From positions 82,089,889 to 82,153,888 of the forward strand of contig NC_092808.1 of assembly GCF_040954645.1 (NCBI RefSeq): a stretch of 64,000 bases of DNA. Reading direction: 5' to 3'. The translations under genes and the position numbers were made by a program. Origin of the DNA: Diabrotica undecimpunctata (Eukaryota; Arthropoda; Insecta; Coleoptera; Chrysomelidae). This document shows positions 9,709 through 22,997 of this stretch, piece after piece. The notes under the pieces were generated by a model. That model was given only the letters and a program-made list of their open reading frames with translations. It had not been told where the DNA came from and made no database searches. How positions within the stretch are numbered: position 1 is the first letter of the stretch; the number at the start of each line of letters is the position of its first letter.

Positions 9709-10032
9709 TTTTATTCGCTTTTATTGTAAGTGACTAAGACTTATTTCAGAAAATTATAGTGCATAATAAAAGATTTTTTGAAGCATACCGAAACAACTAT
9801 TTTAGGGACGATTTATTTCACTTTCGGAACGATTTTTTTACTTTTGGAGCAATTTTGAATCTACGTAGGTGGCCTTAAAAATAATATTAACTTGTATTTT
9901 TATTATACCACTGCTTGCGATATATGATTCAAAAGTGTTTTTGCTTTTCCATTTCAAAAATAGAAATCAGTAGTGAAAGTGACGCGGAATTGATTTCACA
10001 TGAGATAAGTGAAGCTGCTAAAACGGTTACTT
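9709..10032. other. Spacer, nothing recognised
   Basis: AT-rich sequence without a supported feature. Confidence 0.5.
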
Positions 10033-10047
10033 ATGATTATGAGTTAT

Positions 10048-10264
10048 GAGAGGTGAAAAACACCAAAACATATTATGAGGCAAACACCAGTAGGAAGAAG
10101 GTCAAAGGGAAGACCCAAACTTAGATACATGGAACAAGTGGAACAAGATCTGAAAACACTTAAGATTACCAACTGGAAAAACAAAGCAAGGAACAGAACA
10201 GAATGGCGGAAAATACTAGAACAAGCCAGGACCCAAAAAGGGTTGTCGAGCTACTGATGATGAT
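10048..10264 (+). mobile_element. 5'-truncated LINE tail ending in (TGA)n/(ATG)n
   Basis: A 60-codon frame (10075-10257) reads PVGRRSKGRPKLRYMEQVEQ and then TEWRKILEQAR, the C-terminal tail of an RTE-type LINE; the same design is present at 57782-58048. It ends in a TGATGATGATG tract. The direct repeat GATTATGAGTTAT at 10035-10047 and 10265-10277 (perhaps two bases longer, ambiguous with the tail) marks the target duplication. Confidence 0.85.
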
Positions 10265-10277
10265 GATTATGAGTTAT

Positions 10278-10980
10278 TGTTCCTAAAATCAAAAAAGAGG
10301 TATGAATAAAATTAATTAAATTAAGATTTCGAAAACTAGTACAAATACTGATAATAATACTTCAATAATATACATATAGATACATATTTACATATCTCAA
10401 ATATGTAAACACGCATGGGATAATGAACATAGGGTTCAATGGAATGATTCAAATATAGTCTTAAAACAAACGGATGGTAAGAAGAGAAAAATCAATAAAG
10501 CGGCTCTAATTATGCTAAATGAGACCAATTGTGTCGCGAATTCCTCGGCAGAATGTAGTAGGATCTGGTTACCCATATTAAAAGAGGAAGTTATTAAAAG
10601 GAAAATACCAGTATTGGTAAGTCGGTAACATATAGATATAGATGATACATCATTTATGTTTTTTAAATAACAAACATATATAAAATCAGAATTTGGTGTT
10701 TATTGAAGGTAAACTAAATGCACGACCAAATATTTAACATGTCGGGATAGTATTATGAGGTTTTTTACTGGTTTTTCCCTCATAATTAACTATGGAATCA
10801 CTAACAGGAGAATTTTACTGTCATCATGGCATGTATTTGTCTTTTTAAAGACGAATTACATGCTATGATCTTTTCTGACGGATATTCTCAAGTTAAAGTT
10901 GATTTCATGTAATCGAATAAACTATCTTATAAGTAAAGTCGTCCCAGGAACGCAACTCAACAATATTGGCAATATTATTT
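10278..10980. other. AT-rich spacer, nothing recognised
   Basis: No supported gene. Only short frames are present. Confidence 0.5.
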
Positions 10981-11210
10981 TAAAGTCGTCTACTTTAAAA
11001 TGTATAATGTATGTGTGAATTGTCAATATAGATGAGTCAGATAAAATTAAATTATTAGAAGAATTTTTCTCTAAGTAACAAAAAAACAAAATTTGTTTAA
11101 TTTACTAATGTTTGTATTTTGAGGACGATTTCCGAAGTGGAAATTGAAATGTCAATAAACGTACTTTAACCTTTAATTGTGGCTTATTCCCATTTAAATA
11201 GTAATTTCAA
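10981..11210 (+). repeat. Interspersed repeat A, copy 1
   Basis: The block contains TTAGAAGAATTTTTCTCTAAG, then a TTTTGAGGACGATTTCCGAAG segment, GAAATGTCAATAAAC and TTGTGGCTTATTCCCA in this order. The same order of words recurs inverted at 35879-36110 and partly at 36430-36545. This shows a dispersed family of unknown class. Confidence 0.75.
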
Positions 11211-11332
11211 ATATACTTATTAAAAAGTAGGCGTGAAAATGTATAAATTATTGGAAAGCTATTTAGCGAACAGAAATGTTAATGTAAAAATGGTAAATAG
11301 ACAAAATAGAAGACGTTGGTACAGAAATAAAT

Positions 11333-11776
11333 TTATTGATTGCGAAATAAAACAGTCTTAGTAAGAACGCTTCTTATGCGCACGATGTTAACATCTAAAG
11401 TAGTCTTCGTTTCATGATGAATTCCAATTTTAAAATATTTGTCAAGAACCAATTTTAAAAGTTGCATAAAGTGACCATCGATTGCATCTTCATCATACAT
11501 ATGGTCACCAAAATGCTCATAAATTGATTTTGGGACATTTTGTATGGTTTTATTAATCAAAATATTCATAAGATTTTTAACTCTTCTGTTGTAGATATTT
11601 ACAGTTTTATTAAAAAATTTGAAATATTTTTCAGCTTCCTTACAAGTTTTAATAACCAAAAAAGATGCTTTTGAAAGGTTTTTATACTGTTTTCTCTGTT
11701 GAAGTTTAGAGTAAATTTCATTATTAATCAATATGATTTGGAAACCTACATAGAAAAATAAATGAGTTTGATTCAT
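11333..11776 (-). CDS. Unknown 147-codon ORF, possibly the C-terminal end of a transposase
   Basis: An open frame of 147 codons starts at an ATG. I do not recognise it firmly. It is rich in Lys, Ile and Asn with no signal peptide or membrane segment. Its end (IRSVLTKTVLFRNQ) resembles the closing residues of several insect transposase-derived proteins (P-element/THAP9-like), and the preceding part is helical. No THAP zinc finger or catalytic Asp/Glu set is seen upstream, so if it is a transposase piece it is truncated. It may also be a chance frame in AT-rich DNA, but its length and composition argue somewhat against that. Confidence 0.35.
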   Translation of the reverse strand: MNQTHLFFYVGFQIILINNEIYSKLQQRKQYKNLSKASFLVIKTCKEAEKYFKFFNKTVNIYNRRVKNLMNILINKTIQNVPKSIYEHFGDHMYDEDAIDGHFMQLLKLVLDKYFKIGIHHETKTTLDVNIVRIRSVLTKTVLFRNQ

Positions 11777-12507
11777 TTCACTAATTTATTTGAATACATG
11801 AGAAATATTAAATTAAAAAGCTACTAAACAGATCTTTTTGTCTACTTACAATTTAAAAATGTCTATACTAATTTCATGAACTAATATCTTGTTCAACGAA
11901 TTAATGAACATGAATCAACCCAATGGTACGCTTATGAAAGACATATTTTAAAATGTAAAAAAACAGGCTTCCTCAGTTTCTGATCTTAAATAATGTAAAT
12001 AAACAGTACTTACAAATTAAATGAGCGATCGGGATGTAAATATTTCATTTTTTTGCAAATGCAACACTGTAGCACAATTATTATTATAATAATGTTTATT
12101 TCACTATTAACAAATATCACTCAAAATACAGCCAAAATATCGAAAAACAACTTTTCGTCATCTAGGGTCAAAAGTAAACAAACATCGAACATGGAACATC
12201 ATTTGAAGTTTGACGTAGAGCCATTAGACAGAGAAATGTAAACACCGTTGCCATTAATAAATAGTTTTCAGTGCTTCTACATATAAAATAATTGGTTGAT
12301 ATCTCTGTTATACGCTATTGTTAAATGATATGGACACTTGATATTTGAATTACAATTAAATATATTAATATAACTAATAAATTAATATTTTGGTTTGATA
12401 GCACCTGTAGAGTATAAAATAAATATAGTAATATTTTCAGCGATACGCGAATAAGATAATAAAAAAACGTGACAACATTTGAAGGTGCTGAGAATGTGAT
12501 CTATTCA

Positions 12508-12511
<4 letters not shown>
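11777..12511. other. AT-rich spacer, nothing recognised
   Basis: A 62-codon frame at 12053-12241 has no recognisable similarity. Nothing else is supported. Confidence 0.5.

Positions 12512-12590
<79 letters not shown>
12512..12590. repeat. (TA)n microsatellite, about 79 bp
   Basis: Uninterrupted TA dinucleotides. Confidence 0.99.
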
Positions 12591-12594
<4 letters not shown>

Positions 12595-15515
12595 GAAGAT
12601 AGCAGGCGTGTGTAGAGCAACCGAGATTACGAGCAAAAGATGGGAAAATCACAGTCGTAAGAAGAAAAGAAGCTAGTAGAGAATTCTTGAAAATAAAAGA
12701 TTAGTTTACCATATAATCAACAAAGACTCTCAACCACGATCATAATTAGATCATAGTTAGTTTGGTATTTTTTATATTTTACTTCACAATAAATATAATC
12801 TTTTAATTCAGATATAAAAAAATTAAAAGAAGTAATATTTCTTGAAAGAAAATTTTTGTCTTGATTTAATTTAAAAAAGAAAACAGAGAGAAGGTATCTT
12901 TTATTTGAATACAACTCCAAACAATCATTGATAATGTGTTTAAGAATTTTAATGAATTGGTAATTTTAATTATACGGATTAACGCATATGATATGATTTT
13001 GAGTAACTGTAAAATTGTCTGACTTTAATAATTTTTTTTATTCTTTTTTAATAAATTATTTATTAGTTTAGTATCACAAAATTATCTGGTTTAATTTTTT
13101 TTCGTATTGTCCATCCTTTCCTCAAAGGCAACTGCTTAAAGAATACTTTAAAGCCAGTTATTATAATTAACGATGAAAGGAGTCCTGAGATCAAATCTTA
13201 ATTAAAATAAATTTATTTGTTTTTGCAAAATAATCCTAAGGGATATTAAATCAATTTAACATATAAAAGGTCCAAATTTGCAAATCAAAATAATATATAT
13301 TTTTAAATTATTAAATAATAATTTAATTATTAAATAATTAAATTTTTGCGTTAAACACAATAGAGAAAAAAGTAGACCGAAAACTCTCTTTGTAGTACAC
13401 CTTGCATTTTTTCAAATTATTTAGTATATTTGTTATTAGATTTTAACCTAAAACCTCTGTATAGAAATTTTGTATTATGCGAATTATTTTTATACTTTGC
13501 CAAAAGATTCAGATTATTTATCCATTATATTTATTTCCAATTATTGGATTGGATTATTTATCCAATATATTTAAGATAATATTGTGGATATATGATTAAA
13601 TAAAAAATCAACCCAGAGTGGTTTAACCAAAATTCGGTTGTGTGTAAAATTAACCACTGGACCATTGTAATGCAATGGGGTTTCGAACCCCGAAAATAGA
13701 CCACAAACTGCGAGTATGATAACTACGATAAAATACATTAAACAAACTAAGATTAAACGAAGTGCTTGCTTTCCCTGGAAGTAAGTAAAAGAAAAGAAAA
13801 ACATGAAAATCGAACGATTTTAAACAAAACTTGTTTAGTACAGTCCTGTGACAATGGGGATTTTTAAAAAGCGAAACGGAATAGAATGAAAACGTGAAGT
13901 TCTATTCATCATAGTCACTGAATACATTTTACTCGCATAGCAATGGTAATTGGACGTTTTCAGGCCGTTTTCCATTCAACACTTTTATTTTTCGCATCTT
14001 CGAATTTTCTTTAAGCTATTTTTAGAGACCTAGATGGTTCGACGCGAATTAGATTTTAAACGGAAGAAAATAGTCGCAATGAAATATTTCTTTTAATAAA
14101 CTAATTTATTTGATATAGAATATAATTAAATTGTTGAAATACTTTCTAAAAACTGTGACACAAAAATGTTTACATTGGTAAAATATGGAAATCTGATTAA
14201 TGTAGAATGTGAAAAAAATTTGTGCTGCGGCATTAAATTTTGTAAATAATTTGGGGTATTTCGTAGTCAAATAATACAATGTATATTTTAATATTTTATG
14301 ACACGTATATATACAAGAATTATGTAATATCTCAGGTCAACGCAACGTACTATACACTGGCCATTTTTATGTTATAGATTTTTATACCTAGATAAAATTA
14401 TACAAGGCAATAACTCTTTGCATCACCTAACACTATTCTCTCCACCAAACCGGATCTGCTGACAGAAGTGACTTATAATTCTCGTTAATACATTCAGTGC
14501 TGGTATTATTTGTGAAAAAAGTAAATAAGTAGACGTTCATTAAATTTATGAAAATGGTTTCATCTAGTTGATTTAATTGTTTAAACCGTCAGAGTTCTGA
14601 TGCATTTTGTTGCGTGTGGCTGCTACACACTAATTCAACAAAAGCGAAATATTGCACCGTTTGTTAGGCATGTATATAAATTCTATTTTTAATTTCACTG
14701 GGTAATCAAGATAAGAAATGAGCTTTTGCTTATGCATATTATAAATGTGAGGAAATAATTACTGAATGAACTAAAGGAAAAGGAAAATTCTGCTATTTGG
14801 AGTCCCCATAAGTAACTTATATTTTTGCACGATCCATACAAAGGGTATAAGCAAGAGTATTCGTTATCCGAATAATCTCTCTGCTGTTTGACCGATTTCT
14901 TCCTTTGAAGAAATCCTAGTTTTAGTATTTCAAGGTTTTGATACATCTGATGATAGTGCCTATAATGATATTAAGATTCCGTTGAACGTTTCACCAAGTG
15001 GAGACTCCTTATTAGACTCCAAGTTACAGAAAAAAATCTACTTGACTACACTACGAAAATATTTTTCCGAAAAACAGATGACAGCTTTTTACCTTTTTTT
15101 TAAATATAAAATTTTGTTATTACTACGATAATGATTTTGGAAATTTAGGTGTCTAATCGTAAAAATTAAGAATGACAATTGTTTTTGGATAGCAGTCAGC
15201 GAAATCTAGAATGTGTATAATGGCAATACGTATGCATCAGTTCAAGTAGGTCATTCAATGTATATGAGAAATATAAGAGAGATAGAGAGAAATATAATGA
15301 CATACATACGTACATAATCATTCCTCTTCTACTGCTTTTGATGAATTTTCTCTGAATTTTCGTACTTTTTTTGTTATTCACCAATTGTGTTGCTTCTTGC
15401 CAAGATTTGCCCTTATTTTGTAATACCTCTTCTATGTCACCGTTCCACTCTTTTATTGATCTCCCTCTTCTGTTTTACCTTTGTTTTTTTTCTGTTGGCA
15501 TCCAAAATATTAAAA
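12591..15515. other. AT-rich spacer, no supported gene
   Basis: About 2.9 kb of AT-rich DNA with only short frames of low-complexity composition. The frames at 13571-13804 and 14695-15384 look like chance ORFs. No repeat or RNA gene was recognised. Confidence 0.5.
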
Positions 15516-15522
15516 TCAAATT

Positions 15523-16823
15523 ATGGCATCATCATCACAAACAGCTCAACCTATGTTCGCTGCAGTAACCAAAATCACACAGAAAAAAATCTATAACAGA
15601 AACATCATATCCCAGTAGAACTCAAGCCATTGTTATGAACGCTATCCCAGACGTAGTGCTATTTGATTACATAAAGGCAATAGGCGAAATTGTTGCCCCT
15701 AAAGAAATAAATTTTGCTTCACGTACTTCTAACCAGCGTATATGCATCTATTTTTCTTCCGTAACCGTAGTAGATAATCTTTTAAAAAATAATCCGGCTA
15801 TTTCTGTTAGAAATCAAATAATATCTATTCGCAGACTTATAACACCTGCAAAGAGGCTACTACTTTCCAACGTGTGTCCTTCGATCCCAAATGCACTCCT
15901 AGAGCAAGCACTTAAAAATAAACTTGGATTACTTGCTTCCCCTATCTCGCTTATCCGTTGTAGTTCACCAGAAGACGAATATACTCACACCTTCAGTATT
16001 CGACGCTCAGTCTTTGTAATACCAGGTTAAGAATACTTTAAGTTAAATACTTCAATTGTAATCTCATATGAAAATACAAATTATAGGATCTTTATCACTT
16101 CGGACAAACTTGAATGCTTTTTATGTAAGCAATCTGGACACACTGCAGACTCCTGCCCTAACCCTCAAGAAATATCTAGCAATTCCTCTCCAAATACAAC
16201 TTCTAGCCAAATCCCAATTGAACCTTCAATCTAGTATATCTCCTCTTTCACCCTACTCAAAAGAAGAAATCGATTCCAATAACCCACCTACTGACATAAC
16301 AATCCCAAACGAACAGTCTGTAACACCATTATCTGTCCCTTCTAACTCTGGCATAAAAAGAACTTATTCTACTGACACAATTCTTGAATCACCTTCTTTA
16401 CTGGTTACCACTAGCACCCTAAACTTAAACTCTAATAACACACCAAACACAACAACCTTCGCAACTCCTAAATCAGCTCCTAAAAAGAAAACAAAAACTG
16501 ATGACAAAGAAATTGGTAAAATTAATTCATCTACCCATTCAAGAATTGAAAAATTAATTTGTGTGTATCCTGAAAAATTTTCGTTATCAGCATTACAAAT
16601 AATTGCCTTCCTTGAAAATTTCTTTGGTAGTAGTGATCCTCTCAAAGAAGCTCATCTTACACAGATATATCAAACTGTATCCGATAGATCACTTAAAATT
16701 CGCATTACAAGAATAACGAAAATGCTAAAACGCACATTAAATTCTATAGACGCTGACGAACTTACCAGTCTTACGTCCAATAATTCATATGACTCTAACT
16801 GCAATGATATCAATCTTTTCTAA
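15523..16823 (+). pseudogene. ORF1 (gag) of a decayed I-like LINE
   Basis: A gag-like ORF1 precedes the endonuclease/RT ORF2 of the same element. The frame starts near an ATG at 15523. A frame then runs 15635-16030 (NQRICIYFSS, a gag RNA-binding-like segment, and TPAKRLLLSNVCPSIPN) and stops at 16028-16030. The same frame resumes with a CCHC zinc knuckle CFLCKQSGHTADSC at about 16115-16156. A frameshift of about 80 bases beyond this leads into a Ser/Thr/Asn-rich segment, a basic KKKTKTDDK patch and a helical C-terminus ending at 16823. At least one stop in each of two places and one frameshift make it nonfunctional. LINE ORF1 proteins bind element RNA. Confidence 0.8.
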
Positions 16824-16869
16824 AATTACGTAATTAGTACAAGGTATATTCTTTCTACTAACTACATAA

Positions 16870-19800
16870 ATGTTTAAATTCACTATTTTACAATGGAACT
16901 GCGACGGATACTATCCGCGCCTTGAACACATTCAATATCTTATATCAATTTACCATCCAGATTTTCTTTGTCTCCAAGAGACTAATTTTAATACAACTAA
17001 TATTCCTTAATATTCCTAATTATTCCGATTATACGGCACAAACATGGACAATCACAAAAAAGAATATGAATATACTTAGAGTCACTCAACACGCGATGGA
17101 AAGAGCAATGCTAGGTATATCACTTAAGGACAAGAAAACAAACACATGGATAAGACAGAAAACCAAAGTCACCGATGTGGTGCAAAAATCATTAAAGTTG
17201 AAATGGGAATACGGTGAACATGTAGCTAGGAGCGATCTAAACAAATGGCACAGATCAATTTTAATCTGGAGACCATACCAACACAAAAGACCCAGAGGCA
17301 GACCTATGAGATGGACAGATGATCTGAAAAGGACTGCCGGGAAAATGTGGGAAAATGTGGACGTGAATGGCTAGACGAAGAAGAAGAAGAAGAATATTCC
17401 TTATCCTAAATCCTTTGAAGGACACCACTTCATTAGGACTGCTTCAGAGCTAGTGGAGGTGCATCAATATTTGCGTCCAGCGAATACTTCTTAACAATGC
17501 TACCATTAATAACGAATCTTGAGATAATTGCCATAACTACATATTGCCCTAATAAACTTACCATCTGCTCCCCTATATATTCCCCCAAACCATTCTCTAA
17601 TGGAAGAAGCTCCTAGACCTTATATTCCAACTTCCACAGCCGTTTATACTCACAGGAGACTTCAATGCACATAACATTATGTGGGGTTCTCAATCAACAT
17701 TTGAACGGGGAAAAGTAGTTGAAAATATTATAAACTGCACAAACTCATGTCTTCTTAACACAGGATCTAATACTCATTTTAATGCTCTCTGGATCTTTCT
17801 CTCCTATAGATCTTATTATTGGTGACCCTAAATCTGCACCTTTTTTAAGCTGGCAAACAGCTGACGATCTCTTTGATAGCAATCATTATCCTATAGTAAT
17901 TTCCAACAATTGTAATGGGACTGCCTCTGCCAAAAGCTATTGGCGCCTAAATAAAGCTAACTGGTCAGAGTATTCAAAATCTGTTGACACTCTCTTGCTC
18001 GATCATCTAATAATCAATGATGTAGACTATTTTTTAACGTCAATAACAGAGACTATTCTTTTAGCTGCTAAGACTCACATTGGCAAAACATCATTCTCTC
18101 CAAATCATAAAGCAGTTCCTTGGTAGAAATCTTCTTGTAAAGAGGCAATTCGTCTATCCAAAAAAGCTTTAAATAAGTACCAAAAAAATAGAAGCCTTGA
18201 AAATCTAATAAATTACAAAAAATTCAAAGCTGAAGCCAAACACATAGTTAAAAAAAGTAAAAAAATTATCCTGGCAAGATTACGTATCATCTATCAACGA
18301 AAACTCCCATCCTAGCAAACTTTGGAAAAAAAAATACGACAAATTTAAGGTCACAAAGCTAATAATAAAATTAGTTGTTTCATTTCAAATGATATAGAGA
18401 TCACTTCACATGAACTTATTCCTAACGTTTTTGCCAAACATTTCGAAGAAAAGTTCAGTAATAAAAGCAATATTACTTTATCTCATCATGACTTATATTC
18501 ACACAAAAATCATCTGTTATAATCTGAATATAGTAAATCCCTTAATTCTTCTTTTATTATCCATGAGCTAATATCTGCCTTAGCTAATAGTAGAAACACT
18601 GCAGCTGGGACTGATGATATTCTTATGCATTCCTAAAGCATTTGACTAATTATGGTCTTAATAAACTCCTTAATTTCTACAATATAATCTGGAGTTCCTA
18701 TAAATTTCCATCTCAGTGGAGAAAATCTATTGGTATACTAATACTCAAGCCAAATCAACCAACTATCTTTCCACAATCTTACAGGACCATCTCTCTCACA
18801 TGCACTATGTGTAAGCTAATGGAAAAAATTATCAACAAACGTCTTTTATGGTATTTTGAAAAACACAAGATTATTCCAAAGGAACAATCTATCTACCAAA
18901 GATAGCGCTCCACAAGAGATAATCTGGTAATGCTCCAAACCCATATCTCCAACTCAATAAATTGCAAGCAAGATTTGATAGCAACTATCTTTGATATAGA
19001 AGGCGCATTTGATACCATCTTTAGAAATGCAATCCTTGACAAACTTTTTGAATGTAACCTTACTGGCAACATATACGCATTTATCAAAAACTTCCTAACA
19101 TATATTTCGTTCAGGGTTTCTGTCAATAACTTCCTTTTTTCTCCACACATCCAACATGATGGAGTTTCTCAAGGTTCAGTTTTAAGCACATCCTTATTCA
19201 TTCTTTCGATTAGCAAGTTAAGTGAAAATATAGCTCCACCAATCAAATGCGTATTATATGCCGATGACCTAATAATGTACTGTCATGGTAAATCCAACGC
19301 AAATACCAGTAATATTTTACAATTAGGAGGAAATGACCTACAAAACAAAGTAACTTCTCTAGGACATACCCTATTCCACTCTAAATACAAAGTCATCAAA
19401 TTTAGCAGAAAAACGAGTTCTTTTGATCCTGAAATCACTTTCAACAACTTCAAATTACCGGTTGTTGATAATTGCAAAATATTAGGGCTGATATTTGATT
19501 CAAGATTAATCTGGAAACAACACATACAAGAACGTAAAGGAGCTTGCCTAAAAATGTTAACTATAATCAAAACACTCTTACATTATCATTGGGGCGCGGA
19601 AGAAACTACGTTACTGAAAGTTTACAACGTTACTGAATCCGCTCCAAACTCGACTGTGGATGTTTCGTCTATATGTCTGGTACTAAATCAGTCTTAAATT
19701 CACTAAATACAGTACACAATACGGCTATTCGTCTATGTCTTGGAGCATTCTGTTTTAGTCCGGCAGAAAGTCTTTACTGTGAAGCTAATAAACCTCCTCT

Positions 19801-21063
19801 ATGACTTAGGCGAGAAAACCTTCTTCTCTCCTATGCTGCTGCAATTTCTTCCAATCCGTCCAACCCAGTATATCATTTAATTACGTCATCACACCATCCT
19901 CATAACAACCTTCCATGTAACTTAATTATACATCATATTTCTAGTCTTCTACAACCGTTACTAAAAGATATATATTTGTCTGAAACCAGAACTCTACCAT
20001 TCTCCAATAATCCTTATTGGACCTACATCATGATATTTCCTTCACCAAATTTAACAAGGAAGATACCAGTATTAGCACATTAAGAATTCTCTTTCTAAAA
20101 CTTGAAAAAAAAAAATAAATATAACATAGTTCTTTACACTGACGCGTCAAAGACTGAAAGTGGTGTTGGATATTATGTAGCCACTGTACAACAGCCTATC
20201 GAACTCTCTAAAATTTCTCCTTGGTGTAGTATCCACACTGGTGAACTTCTAGCTATCTCACATGCTTTCAAATATGCCCAACAAGATCCAAATACACACA
20301 TAGCCATATGCTCTGGTTCACTTTCCTCTATACACTCCATTAATGATATATCCACCAACCATCCTATCGTCCAAGATATTCATGACACATATCAGTTTCT
20401 TATAAACCAAAATACAACTATCACTCTGATATGAGTACCATCGCATGTTGGTATTAGTGGTAACGAAAAAGCTGATTGCCTTGCCAAAAAAGCCGCGTCA
20501 TCCACTGACACCATTATCAATATACAAATTTGGAACGATCTCAAAGCTAGACTAAAGATGCTTAATCTATCCACCTGGCAGGTTCACTGGAATAATGTTA
20601 CTTCAGCGCTGCATGGAATTAAACCGTCAAAGAACCTTCTTACCTATCCCAGTTTATCTCGAAAAAAATATGACAATTACACGGAGAGTATAGGACATAC
20701 CCGTCTAACTCATGGCTACCCGATGACATCATCTCTACAACCAAAATGTCAGCACTGCAATACGACTCTCCGAATCAGGCATATACTTATCGAATGCCCT
20801 TTTTTATGCCACAATACGCCAACAGCTCGATATCAGTACTAACTTCAAAGAGGTCTTAAACAGCACAGACCAAATTAACAAGGTTATCAAATTCCTCGAG
20901 AAAAGTCAACTACTCAACAAAATATAAATGTTATATTACAAGTTTTTATTATTTTCTCTTTATGTTAAATGTTAACTATATTATTTTGTAATTTATATGA
21001 TATTACCATGTAAATCGTAACTCGTGCTAATGACCATAGATGTCATATGCACGTTAATTTAAA
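16870..21063 (+). pseudogene. ORF2 of an I-like LINE: EN, RT and RNase H, broken and interrupted
   Basis: The frame begins at an ATG near 16871 with the endonuclease start ILQWNCDGYYPRLEHI and QETNF. It is interrupted by a nested LINE at 17010-17392, then resumes with ILTGDFNAHNIMWGS (about 17650) and SNHYPIV (about 17880). RT motifs follow: RSTRDNL, FDIEGAFDT, DGVSQGSVLS and YADD (about 19255). RNase H begins with LYTDASKTESG (about 20135), then HTGELLAI and VPSHVGISGNEKAD. The C-terminal Cys/His segment CQHCNTTLRIRHILIECP (about 20750) is the usual end of I/R1 ORF2. Stops occur at about 18124, 18646, 18903, 19695 and 20432. The 3' end is AT-rich near 21064. An element with RNase H after RT and a CCHC ORF1 fits the I group. 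Confidence 0.85.
17010..17392 (+). mobile_element. LINE tail nested in the I-like LINE, 11-bp target duplication
   Basis: The insert carries the C-terminus of a different LINE (TWTITKKNMNILRVTQHAMER, KTKVTDVVQKSLKLKW, RPRGRPMRWTDD) and a (GAA)n end. AATATTCCTTA at 16999-17009 and 17393-17403 is the target duplication inside the endonuclease frame of the host LINE. The frame is open over the whole insert, so it is younger than its host. Confidence 0.9.
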
Positions 21064-21369
21064 TAATATATATATATATACTCTGTTTAATCTTGGGAAT
21101 GTCAGTGATGAAAGAAGGAGTTCACCAAAATTTTATGACGTTAGAAGAGCGCTGTGAAAGACGTTGTTAACAATAATATGATGGTGGACTATTGCTGGAG
21201 TATTCATAGAGACTGTCCGGCTAAAGTATACAAACGTGTCAGAATAGGATCTGTACTCAGTCGAAGTTAGTATGTGGGTTTTATAATTGTACATTTATGA
21301 AACGTAATCTTGTACAACATCTTGTGCTTGACGTCGTACAACATTCAAAACAACCAATACGCTGACATA
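21064..21369. other. Spacer, starts with a short TA run
   Basis: A TA run of about 17 bases (21064-21080) may be the tail of the preceding LINE. Nothing else is recognised. Confidence 0.4.
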
Positions 21370-22030
21370 TACTCTAGCAAACCAAGCTTAATAACAAACA
21401 AGAGAGATTAAAGAACTTCATCTATAAAATAGCTTGTAAACTCAACAATATACATGTAATAGAAATCGCAAAACCATTATGTGTAAGGATAAGCATACGT
21501 GATCAGGAAATATACTTCAAAAGCAAAGAGATATTCTAGCCATCCAAGTCTACTACTTATTAAATCAGCAATAAACCAACTCCAAAATATGAAAATAAAT
21601 GTCAACTTTGTATGGATTGCCTCACATATCGGAATTGTTGGTAATGAAGAAGTAAGGCAAAACTAGCAGTCTTGAGTGCAGAAGCTGAAGAAAACAAAAA
21701 CATTCCACCCAAACTACGAGAAGTAAAACATTTCATATTACCTTGGAAATCAATCCCAAATAAGTATTTACATCAAACCATTCTATCTCATCTGCGAATA
21801 CGCCACACCGCCATCATCCAGCAACATTTGCTGGAGAGTGAATTAAAACCACAATGCTAAGTCTGTGATATTGTACTAAGTGTTCGCCATGTTTTACTAG
21901 AGTGTCCTTTATATTGCATGGAGAGACTTCAATATAAATTACCAGATACCTTACAAGTAATGGTAAGATACGGAACTCATATGAAAAATTTGTCGTCATA
22001 CCTATTTCCAGAAATGTACTAAATAAATTG
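21370..22030 (+). pseudogene. RNase H and C-terminal fragment of another LINE
   Basis: The translation shows an RNase H remnant VWIASHIGIVGNEEVR (about 21610-21655). It is followed by the terminal segment HLRIRHTAIIQQHLLE and a Cys/His-like motif C-x-VCDIVLSVRHVLLECPLY at about 21856-21915. Stops and frameshifts break it. The pattern is that of I/R1/Jockey-group ORF2 ends and is distinct from the preceding element. Confidence 0.75.
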
Positions 22031-22039
22031 TAAAACTTT

Positions 22040-22997
22040 AAATTGTACTACGCCAATGATCCTTTTAGTTTGATGCATAAATAAATAAAAACAAATAAAA
22101 AAAAAAGAGAATACACAGTCATATTAATGACTTGACGTGTCCTTGTGTTTATTACAATTGTTTGCAATAATACCAAAAACAATTATACTCCATAACAGAT
22201 TTAGATACTATATAATATTATATAGTAGTATATTATAATCAAGTCTAGACATTTCCTATATTCTTTACTGAGTTTGGTATTTTCATAATGTAACAAGAAG
22301 TTGAACAGGAGAAACTAAGTTTCTTCAAGCAATCTTTAAGTCTCATTAACGAGAAAATAGAAATTATAAAGTGCATGAACAGTTTCATACATTTTCGGCC
22401 GCGTTAAAATCTTTATTACCTCGGTGGCTGCGAAGAATACAAATAATATCTGCAGAATGTCGCAAACGAATTGATAAACACATAAATCGTATTTAAACTG
22501 CGTTCTTGAGCAATACTGCTATTGTGCTTATAACCTTAAAAGTTTCGTTGCAAATTTGAATATTGCCATAAAGGGTAGTTTGAAGGTTGAATAACAAACA
22601 AGTTGACTAACGGTCATGTATTTTCATTGTAGTATTCTAATATCTAAACTATTATTAGTTAGAATTCACAAAATGGGAAAACTAAAATTCGCTATAAACC
22701 CATTTGCCTTTTTTGTGACGTGGATTAATTCCGAGCTGTGTCTGGCTAAGTACGTGGATTACATTTATAATTACACATTAGATTTGAATTTTTTTGTGTA
22801 CAAATTTCCTAATGTTGAACAGTGCATTGCTTACAGGGAGGTTAGGTTAGGAGCTTTCTAATTTACGAATAAAGTCCATGACGGAATATTTAGAATAGTT
22901 CTGAGTCTGTATCCTTTTGGCATTTTTGTTATTTACTATCTCTAATGGGAATTAACCGCAATTATAGTTAAAGATATGTTTATTTTGACCTTTCGAT
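22040..22997. other. AT-rich spacer, no supported gene
   Basis: An 81-codon frame at 22616-22861 has no recognised similarity and is not supported. Confidence 0.45.

Noticed and set aside
13660..13700. GGTTTCGAACC resembling a tRNA B-box
   Set aside because: No matching A-box or cloverleaf stems were found around it.
22616..22861. 81-codon frame with hydrophobic parts
   Set aside because: No recognisable family, no conservation evidence and AT-rich composition; likely chance.
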